Source: a virus. From it: a DNA stretch of 59,782 nucleotides. The stretch lies in the IMG/VR virus record IMGVR_UViG_3300028840_006308, positions 1 to 59,782 of that record, one strand, 5' to 3'. This document shows positions 54,539-59,782 of this stretch, in pieces (the stretch's first letter is position 1; every line of letters begins with the position of its first letter). A program made the position numbers and the translations under genes. The notes under the pieces are model-generated. The model was not told the origin of the DNA and searched no databases. It saw only the letters and a program-made list of their open reading frames with translations.

Positions 54539-55006
54539 TCATCCACCATCTCCTCTGTCCGGGGTGGGCTCGGTGTTTTTCTCTACCCATCCCAGGTAAC
54601 AGCGGTTCTCCGGACCGTCCTGCGGGCCCATCCAGGGGCGCAGGTCCATGCGCTCGACCTTCGGGTCCCACATGAAGGTATGCATGATGCCGTTCTGTTG
54701 CTTGTCGCCCACGGCCTCGAACTTGAGGCCCTTGTTCCTGGCCATGTCGCGCATCCAGTCCAACAGGTCCGCGTTGGGCAGGAGCTTGGGGTCGGCCACC
54801 ACCTTGCACATGACCTGGCTAAGGCGACGGCGAATCTCGTTTACCCGCGCGAGCGCGTACTCCTTCGGGTGCTGTTTCTTGAGGAAGTCCAGCTGTGCCC
54901 GCTCGTGCGGCGACAGCGTCTTCTCCGCCTTGTCCCACAGGTCGGCGAGGTCGCGCGGACGATTGGCGGGGTCGTTCTGGTCGCCGGGTAGGATGATCTT
55001 GCCCAT
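54539..55006 (-). CDS. Hypothetical protein
   Basis: 155 residues. Helical N-terminal half (RDLADLWDKAEKTLSPHERA, then EYALARVNEIRRRLSQVMC), beta-rich end. Not recognised. Confidence 0.65.
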   Translation of the reverse strand: MGKIILPGDQNDPANRPRDLADLWDKAEKTLSPHERAQLDFLKKQHPKEYALARVNEIRRRLSQVMCKVVADPKLLPNADLLDWMRDMARNKGLKFEAVGDKQQNGIMHTFMWDPKVERMDLRPWMGPQDGPENRCYLGWVEKNTEPTPDRGDGG

Positions 55007-55404
55007 CAGCCCTGTCCCCAGCTCTCGCGGTCCGAGTCCTTCTGGCCTTTGGCCATGCCCTTGGCGAGTGCCTCGCCCAGGGCCGCGGTCTTGGCCTTTT
55101 CCTCCTCCAGCATGGCCTGCTTTTCCTCGTCGGTCAGCTCGCGAGGCGGCGCGAAGGAGGTCATGGGCGGAAGCGCATCGATGACGGCATCCAGCACCTC
55201 TTCGCCGGTGTGGGCCACCTCGACGGACGGCTTGTGATCAGCGCCGAAGACCTGGCTTGCCAAGCCCACGAAGCAACAGCCCGGACGGTTGAGGGAGTCC
55301 TTAACCGCCATCACGGTCTGGGGCAGAATGTAGGCATAAGCCTTCGCATCCTCTTTGGAGCCTGCGCGCAACATCTTGAGCCACGATCCCTTCGTCTCGA
55401 TCAT
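55006..55404 (-). CDS. Hypothetical protein
   Basis: 132 residues. GSKEDAKAYAYILPQTVMAV and a glutamate-lysine helix near the end. Four genes in this stretch overlap or nearly touch. Confidence 0.65.
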   Translation of the reverse strand: MIETKGSWLKMLRAGSKEDAKAYAYILPQTVMAVKDSLNRPGCCFVGLASQVFGADHKPSVEVAHTGEEVLDAVIDALPPMTSFAPPRELTDEEKQAMLEEEKAKTAALGEALAKGMAKGQKDSDRESWGQG

Positions 55405-55409
55405 CTCGT

Positions 55410-55775
55410 CTACTCCTCGCTCTTGCCTTCGACCCCGCGCTCGATGCGCTTCGCCGTGCGCCGGTTCAGGGCCTCAAGGGCTTTGCTGAGGTGGTCGATG
55501 GCCTCCTGGTTCTCCTCGCAGGGAAACTCGCCCCCCTGGAAGCACTGCAGGCGGTCCAGGACCACCGCGATAAGATCCTCGTTCTGGGCGCCGTTGACGC
55601 CGCCCTCTCCTATGGGGCCGCTCTGAAAGTTGATGTCGGCAAAGAGTCGTGGCGCCTGGCGCTCTACCGATGGCACGTCCACCACCATGTAGTGGTGGAA
55701 GGCACCTCCGGCGCCCTTCTCGTCGACGGTCATTACTCGGGTATGCTGTCCGGTAGTTACGTTGCGCTCGGGCAT
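55410..55775 (-). CDS. acb2: Acb2/Tad1-like anti-CBASS cyclic-nucleotide sponge
   Basis: 121 residues. Residues about 48-110 match the Acb2 helical hairpin: INFQSGPIGEGGVNGAQNED, LIAVVLDRLQCFQGGEFPCE, ALEALNRRTAKRIERGVEGK. Acb2 forms hexamers that bind CBASS signal nucleotides and so stop host abortive infection. The N-terminal 45 residues are an extension. It lies next to other nucleic-acid and defence-type genes. Confidence 0.8.
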   Translation of the reverse strand: MPERNVTTGQHTRVMTVDEKGAGGAFHHYMVVDVPSVERQAPRLFADINFQSGPIGEGGVNGAQNEDLIAVVLDRLQCFQGGEFPCEENQEAIDHLSKALEALNRRTAKRIERGVEGKSEE

Positions 55776-56324
55776 CTACTCGTTCTCCTTGTCAATGCGC
55801 CATGTGGCCTCGCGCACGTAGGAGTCAAAATCCTCCGCGGCGTATGGGCCGAGGTACTCGTTTACGATGTCGCGCGTGCCACCCACGTCGATGTCGGTGT
55901 GCATGAGCAGGAACATTAAGTCCTCCTCGTCCTTGTGCCTGCGGGCGGCGAGCTTCATGGCGGCAAGATGCTCGGGCTGGACCACGTTGTAGGTCTCACC
56001 TTCCACGGGGACCGCCATCCGAACGGCCTCCTGGTAGAGCTCCTCGTAGGCGTCGTCGCGGACGACCCAACACACTCGCGCTCCGTTTCCCGCGCGAAGC
56101 ACGTTGCCACCAAACGACAGCGTGCCCTCGTATTCGTAATCGGGCAGCTCCTCGAGCGCCGCGATGTCTACGTCGGCGGTAAAGCGGATCGAGCCGTAGA
56201 GGCGCATGGCGAACCCGCCTATGACCGCCGCGGGGATGTTTTCCTCCCGGGCTATCTCGGCCATCTCGGTTGCCGCGGCCTCCATCTCCTCGGGGCTCAG
56301 AACCTTTGCGCGCTTGGGGGTCAT
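55776..56324 (-). CDS. Nucleotidyltransferase-fold protein (DUF6036-like)
   Basis: 182 residues. The NTase core is visible: AAVIGGFAMRLYGSIRFTAD with VDIAAL, the GG...DxD arrangement, followed by HLAAMKLAARRHKDEEDLMF. Relatives include AbiEii-type and MNT-type enzymes that modify tRNA or proteins with nucleotides. Its place between the tmRNA and the Acb2-like gene suggests host takeover or defence. Confidence 0.7.
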   Translation of the reverse strand: MTPKRAKVLSPEEMEAAATEMAEIAREENIPAAVIGGFAMRLYGSIRFTADVDIAALEELPDYEYEGTLSFGGNVLRAGNGARVCWVVRDDAYEELYQEAVRMAVPVEGETYNVVQPEHLAAMKLAARRHKDEEDLMFLLMHTDIDVGGTRDIVNEYLGPYAAEDFDSYVREATWRIDKENE

Positions 56325-56340
56325 TCGCTTTCTCCTGTCA

Positions 56341-56693
56341 TGGTGGAGGCGGGGGGAATCGAACCCCCGTCCCAGCCTGTAGTCCGGTGCGCGTCTACGT
56401 GTGTAGTCAGAGATTCATTCTCGCCCGTCGTGATCCTGCTCCCTGCTGGCTCGGCTATGGGCACAGCCCCACATTTGCGGGACCAGTCAGCGGTCTTTCC
56501 GTCGCCGTCAGCCACAGTGCGGCGCCCGTCCCGAAGTCGTGGCCCCCTATCGGGCGGACGGATGGCTAAGCAGCCATCTTGAGCGGTGTGCGCTCGGCAG
56601 TTCTTTTTGCAATCGGCTTTTAACGAGGCCTGCCGATCAACCTCGACACGCGGCAACACCATCCCATCAAGCGGTCGAAACCATTTCGCCCCC
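56341..56693 (-). ncRNA. ssrA: tmRNA (transfer-messenger RNA)
   Basis: 353 bases, complete. The 5' end GGGGGCGAAATGGTTTCGACC pairs with the 3' acceptor CGCCTCC (one G-U) followed by ACCA, so CCA is encoded. The T arm is GGGGGTTCGATTCCCCC. An internal reading frame at 56610-56566 begins GCA and ends TAG, giving the tag AKRTAERTPLKMAA, with the usual hydrophobic-Ala-Ala end recognised by ClpXP. tmRNA with SmpB frees stalled ribosomes and marks broken products. No smpB is seen, so host SmpB would be needed. Confidence 0.95.
56566..56610 (-). CDS. tmRNA tag-peptide reading frame
   Basis: Fourteen codons plus TAG inside the tmRNA: resume codon GCA, then AKRTAERTPLKMAA. The tag is more basic than typical cellular tags such as ANDENYALAA but keeps the terminal AA degron. 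Confidence 0.85.
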   Translation of the reverse strand, partial: AKRTAERTPLKMAA

Positions 56694-56700
56694 ATGCTGT

Positions 56701-56733
56701 GGGGGACCGGCGGCAACCCGCAACCGGTCCCCC
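56701..56733 (-). terminator. 10-bp hairpin upstream of tmRNA
   Basis: GGGGGACCGG and its exact complement with a 13-base loop, between the methyltransferase stop and the tmRNA 5' end. Without a U tract it may be an RNA-processing signal that releases the tmRNA precursor from the operon transcript. Confidence 0.5.
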
Positions 56734-56760
56734 GGCTCAGGGCCTTCTGGCGGAGGCCCC

Positions 56761-57660
56761 TCATTCCTTGTCTCCGGATAGAGAGGAGGTCCCGGCATCG
56801 CCGCGCGCCGGTGTAACGGGTCCGCACGGGACCTCGCTCTCGGTTTCTCCGAACAACGTATCCTGCCCCTGTTCCACGTCTTCCAAAGAGCAGCCTAACT
56901 TCGCGGCTTGGATCCTATCGTTGGCCACGCGCACCCAGTGGGGCTCGAGCTCGAAGCCCAGGAAGCGCCGCCCCATCGATACGCACGCCACGCCTACGGG
57001 CGAGCTTCCACAGAAGGGGTCGAGCACCAGCTCTCCCGGCTTGGTGTGGAGCTCGAGGAAGTGCTTTATCAGCTCCACCGGTTTGGGCGTGGGGTGCTCC
57101 TTGGCCTTGGGGATGACCTTCGGGACGCGGACCACGTTCGCCGTCTTCTTATCGCCCCGAACCCGGGCCCACAGTAGTTTTCCGGTCCGGCGCTTGGCTA
57201 TCATGACGAACTCGTAGTTGCGGCGATAGCGCAGGCCCAGGCCCAGGCCCATCTTGTCCCACACCACCGCGTGGAAGAACTCCAGCGGGGGCTCGTCCAT
57301 CATGAGCGCGACCTTGGCGAAGAGGGGCTTCGGACCACCGCCTCCGCAGCAACAGCAACACACGCAGCACTCTTTATCGAGCACCCGACCGGCCTCCACG
57401 AGCATCTTGCGGGTGATGGCCATGGCGTCGGCCTCGCCGTCGTTCGCCACGGTCTCGACCGGTTTCTCTATGTGGCGGCGCTTGCGACCCGAGAATATCT
57501 GGTCCAGGGAGCTGTTCATGTCCCCGTCGTTGTAGTCCACGCCGTAGGGCGGGTCGGTCCAAATCATGGGCACCGAGCCCGCGGGCAGTTCCTTCATGAG
57601 CTCGACGCAGTCGCCCTGGTAGACGTGGTCGAGCTCGTAGGGCCCGAGCTTGTCAGGCAT
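56761..57660 (-). CDS. DNA methyltransferase (N6-adenine/N4-cytosine type)
   Basis: 299 residues. Motif IV TDPPYG is at about residue 35 and motif I LDPFCGSSPVGVAC near residue 224, the order of the beta class. Between them a cysteine run (CCVCCCCCGGGGPKP), seen in related phage methyltransferases, and LGLRYRRNYEFVMIAKRR. It would methylate viral DNA to escape restriction; no restriction partner is seen, so it is an orphan. Confidence 0.85.
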   Translation of the reverse strand: MPDKLGPYELDHVYQGDCVELMKELPAGSVPMIWTDPPYGVDYNDGDMNSSLDQIFSGRKRRHIEKPVETVANDGEADAMAITRKMLVEAGRVLDKECCVCCCCCGGGGPKPLFAKVALMMDEPPLEFFHAVVWDKMGLGLGLRYRRNYEFVMIAKRRTGKLLWARVRGDKKTANVVRVPKVIPKAKEHPTPKPVELIKHFLELHTKPGELVLDPFCGSSPVGVACVSMGRRFLGFELEPHWVRVANDRIQAAKLGCSLEDVEQGQDTLFGETESEVPCGPVTPARGDAGTSSLSGDKE

Positions 57661-57985
57661 CCGGGTCCTCCGCGTAGTCGATGCGCTTGTTAAGCAGGCG
57701 CCCCCGATTGATCTCCTCGCGGACACCACGCGAGTGGTTCCAGTCTTCGAGCTTCAGGACCAAGACGCTATCGGCACGGACGAGGTGCGCGAGGCAGAAG
57801 GGCTCCCAGAAAGACCAGGAGCCAGGCAAGTCGCAGAGCTGGGCTATCGGGTGGTAATGGACAATGGGACTAAAAGCCACCACGCCCCGCGTAACGAGGT
57901 CCCCGCAGAAGCGGGCGACCGCCTCGAAGCGCGCCTGGCGGACCTGCGAGCTCGCGTGGGTGTAGGGGGAGGCTATGTAGATCAC
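57653..57985 (-). CDS. DUF1937 (nucleoside 2-deoxyribosyltransferase-like) protein
   Basis: 110 residues from GTG overlapping the upstream stop. IYIASPYTHASSQVRQARFE, SPIVHYHPIAQLCDLPGSWS, LVLKLEDWNHSRGVREEIN cover the fold. Related enzymes break or swap nucleobases on deoxyribose; a role in nucleotide metabolism or defence escape is inferred. Confidence 0.8.
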   Translation of the reverse strand: MIYIASPYTHASSQVRQARFEAVARFCGDLVTRGVVAFSPIVHYHPIAQLCDLPGSWSFWEPFCLAHLVRADSVLVLKLEDWNHSRGVREEINRGRLLNKRIDYAEDPDA

Positions 57986-58317
57986 TTGGCCCTCGCGGTG
58001 TAGATTCCGGGTGCCTCGCGCACGAAACGCGAGTCGTCTCCCTTGGCTTTGATCTCGCGGTTGATCGCCGAGCGGATGGTGGCCTCGGGGGTCTTGCCCT
58101 TCAGGGGCCAGGTGCCCCACTCCTTGGCAACCTCGATCATGGCCTTCACCGTCATAGGGCATCCCGCCTGGGACAGAACGCTGTAGGCCGCGTCGAGTCC
58201 GCTGAGCCTTTTCGGTTTCTCTGCGGTCACGCTCTTCTCCTCGCTCTCCCCCGCCGGTTTCGTCTTGCGCTTCATGCGCCGCCAGTTGGGATCGCCCTTG
58301 GCGAGTTGCTTAGCCAC
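57982..58317 (-). CDS. HARE-HTH domain protein
   Basis: 111 residues from GTG. A basic N-terminus precedes a HARE-HTH winged helix: SGLDAAYSVLSQAGCPMTVK, AKEWGTWPLKGKTPEATIRS, then REAPGIYTARAK. The domain occurs in chromatin and restriction-modification proteins and binds DNA. Adjacent to a methyltransferase operon. Confidence 0.8.
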   Translation of the reverse strand: MAKQLAKGDPNWRRMKRKTKPAGESEEKSVTAEKPKRLSGLDAAYSVLSQAGCPMTVKAMIEVAKEWGTWPLKGKTPEATIRSAINREIKAKGDDSRFVREAPGIYTARAK

Positions 58318-58519
58318 GGTAGTCCTCCGAGCACTCGGGGCAGACGATAAGTCCGTCGCCAAACGTCCAGTCGTTGGCTCCCAGCTCGTCCTCGATTGCC
58401 GCGTTCACCTCCGCGCTCGTCTGCAATCCGGTCACGTTGACCTCGATAACGAGGCCGCAGTCTTCGCACGGAATTTTCAGGACGTCCTCGAGCTCTTTCG
58501 ACTTCGGATAGGGCGTCAT
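58310..58519 (-). CDS. Small zinc-finger protein
   Basis: 69 residues with IPCEDCGLVIEVNV and IVCPECSEDYRG. AAAGGAGG upstream of the ATG. First gene downstream of the 58520-58887 gap. Confidence 0.7.
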   Translation of the reverse strand: MTPYPKSKELEDVLKIPCEDCGLVIEVNVTGLQTSAEVNAAIEDELGANDWTFGDGLIVCPECSEDYRG

Positions 58520-58541
58520 TTCCGGCCTCCTTTCAACGGCC

Positions 58542-58569
58542 ATAATAGCGCGCTGAAATCGGAGCGCAA
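58542..58569 (-). promoter_or_regulatory. Weak leftward promoter
   Basis: On the minus strand TTGCGC (58569-58564) and TATTAT (58547-58542), 16 bases apart, just upstream of the 58519 start. Likely drives the methyltransferase/tmRNA operon. Confidence 0.4.
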
Positions 58570-58887
58570 GGGAAATTGTCTAGAAATTCGCGGACTTTGT
58601 TTTCCGGCCCCATTTTCGGGCCCCGGAATGCGCCCCTCAAGCGAGACCAAAACGGGACCCTAAACGGGACCCTGAAATGCCGATTTCCGAAAATCGCCAC
58701 TATTCCCATTTAAAGCCCCGTGGCGCGTTTCCGGCGTATAGGGATAGCGGGTCGGAAAAAAGTCGGCACCTACCCCCCCTTTTTAGGCCAGCAATGGCCA
58801 ATTTTCGGCGCCGAGGCTCGCCGAATTGCAAATTTCTTGAAATCTGGGCATTTCGGGGAGGGAGGCAGGGCGAGTAGGGGAGGGGGG
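58570..58887. other. Intergenic region with short repeats, origin candidate
   Basis: No gene is supported. It holds a tandem copy of AAACGGGACCCT (about 58648-58672), the palindromic CGATTTCCGAAAATCG (about 58681-58696), an interrupted hairpin near 58600-58628 and several ATTTTCGG-like motifs. Next to the replication genes, this makes a possible replication origin. Confidence 0.35.
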
Positions 58888-59553
58888 TCAGAAGGGCGCA
58901 TCTTTGGGCTCCTCGTCGGCGTTGAAAACCGACTCCTCGTCGAGCTCGCCGAAGGCCACCGGATCGCCTTCTTCCCGGGCCGGAAGAGGGGCGCGCCTGG
59001 GCGGAGTCGATATACTTTTCTGGTTATGCTTACGGACCTGCTTTTCGAGGTGGTTATCGACCGCGAAGGGAGAGCAGGGCTCGCCTCGTTTTTGGAGCTC
59101 GGCGATGACGCTCTTGCGCCACTCTCGAGCTCGAATGCGCTTGTCCTCTCCGGAACCCTTTGCCATCGCCTCACCCTTCGGGCAGAGGCAGGGCAGGCGA
59201 TACACGCGGCAGTGGCCCGGCCCAATCCCGAGCTGCCAGGAGGCTTGCGATGAGACCCGCGACCAGGCTGCCGCGAAAGTTCCAACGCCTCCGCAAAAGC
59301 CGCATCCACCCGGACGCTCGCGTTGCTCGGTCTCGCCGGTGATGGCGCTATACGCCCTGCGAAAGTCCTCGAGGCGCGGTTTTCCCCGGGCGTCTACCCG
59401 GGCGTCGACCACCACGGCTACCAGGGGCTCGACCTGCTCGGGGCGCAGGCGGTCGAGAAACTTTCTCCAGACCGCCGCCTGCTTGGGGTCCTCCGCAGGA
59501 AAGGGACCGAAGTTCGCCTCGTAGAGCGTGAGAAATTTCTGGCGGAGGCTCAA
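58888..59553 (-). CDS. Replication-associated protein with zinc motif
   Basis: 221 residues from TTG, overlapping the replication-gene stop by two bases, so translationally coupled. The N-terminus is helical (LRQKFLTLYEANFGPFPAED, LEDFRRAYSAI); the middle has GGCGFCGGVGTF and PCLCPKGE, four cysteines as in a zinc finger; the end is disordered and acidic. Genes next to phage initiators often load helicase or bind ssDNA, but no Walker motif is present here. Confidence 0.6.
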   Translation of the reverse strand: MSLRQKFLTLYEANFGPFPAEDPKQAAVWRKFLDRLRPEQVEPLVAVVVDARVDARGKPRLEDFRRAYSAITGETEQRERPGGCGFCGGVGTFAAAWSRVSSQASWQLGIGPGHCRVYRLPCLCPKGEAMAKGSGEDKRIRAREWRKSVIAELQKRGEPCSPFAVDNHLEKQVRKHNQKSISTPPRRAPLPAREEGDPVAFGELDEESVFNADEEPKDAPF

Positions 59554-59782
59554 TCTTCATCCCCCCAGTCGATGGCCCTCGCCTTGCGGTCGTAGTTGCC
59601 CTCGAGAATTTTCTCGAGGTTGCCTGGACGCAGGAACCACTCCGCGTTGGCTCGCCAGCCGCGGTCGTTGCCTCCGGTCAAAAACGGCGAGTCGGGAATC
59701 TTCTCGAGCGCGGCCTCGTACTCGTCCTTCCAGCCGTTGTCCTTCAGGCGAGCCGAGAGCAGCCGAGAGCGCTTCTGGCCGA
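59550..59782 (-). CDS. Phage replication initiator/organiser protein, C-terminal part (crosses circular join)
   Basis: C-terminal continuation of the gene that starts at base 712. The unique part is 59550-59638; the remaining 144 bases are the terminal repeat. It encodes the conserved ending IPDSPFLTGGNDRGW, then WFLRPGN and LEKILEGNYD, and stops at TGA. This ending is a recognisable signature of phage replication and replisome-organiser proteins. Confidence 0.85.
   Translation of the reverse strand, partial: GQKRSRLLSARLKDNGWKDEYEAALEKIPDSPFLTGGNDRGWRANAEWFLRPGNLEKILEGNYDRKARAIDWGDED
59639..59782. repeat. Terminal direct repeat, right copy (circular join)
   Basis: Second copy of the 144-base overlap. 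Joining the window at base 59638 to base 1 restores an uninterrupted replication-protein frame. Confidence 0.95.

Noticed and set aside
57350-57380. Cysteine run in the methyltransferase as a sequencing error
   Set aside because: The frame is intact on both sides, and similar cysteine/glycine runs occur in related phage methyltransferases.

Overview
The window is one circular bacterial-virus genome of about 59,638 bp written linearly. Its first and last 144 bases are identical, and one gene (a phage replication protein) reads in frame across the join. GC content is high, genes are tightly packed with 1 to 30 base overlaps, GTG and TTG starts are common, and Shine-Dalgarno sites are strong, so the host is a bacterium. 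Virus-encoded lipoproteins and a FliS-like flagellar chaperone suggest a flagellated host, probably with two membranes. The host cannot be named from this sequence.

Layout. (1) Bases 1-5887, minus strand: replication protein, small regulators (winged helix, XRE), a DnaQ-like exonuclease, a DUF3850 protein, a DUF5131 protein, a Pyr_excise/MSMEG_6728-like protein and phage hypotheticals. (2) Bases 5888-6335: divergent promoters and an RNA leader with interleaved stems. (3) Bases 6336-28224, plus strand: the virion block. It holds a Mu Com-like zinc finger, a transglutaminase-like protein, lysine-rich histone-H1-like proteins, two beta-rich candidate capsid proteins of 202 and 291 residues, fibre/spike proteins including a 1,074-residue beta-solenoid plus Asp-box propeller, and at least ten proteins with one likely membrane helix. 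I find no terminase, portal, tail tube, tape measure, baseplate or Walker-type packaging ATPase. The simplest reading is a tailless icosahedral virion with an internal membrane, far larger in genome than the described small members of that kind. (4) Bases 28501-59553, minus strand: about 75 short early/accessory genes. Most are hypothetical and many carry paired cysteines. Recognisable ones are a PAPS-reductase-like and radical SAM pair, two tyrosine recombinases (one degenerate), HU, FliS, an HTH-metallopeptidase, a (possibly) alpha-helical barrel lipoprotein, DUF4326, an Acb2-like anti-CBASS protein, a nucleotidyltransferase, a complete tmRNA, a DNA methyltransferase, a DUF1937 protein and a HARE-HTH protein.

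How it fits together. The leftward blocks look like takeover, replication, counter-defence and translation-rescue functions; the rightward block builds the particle. RNA structure is used repeatedly: pseudoknot-capable leaders precede the replication gene and the left early operon, a branched structured RNA precedes a short conserved gene, and a strong terminator lies between a promoter and the capsid operon. The main novelty candidates are the large membrane-virion architecture without a visible packaging motor, the viral tmRNA, the viral FliS, and the structured RNA elements.
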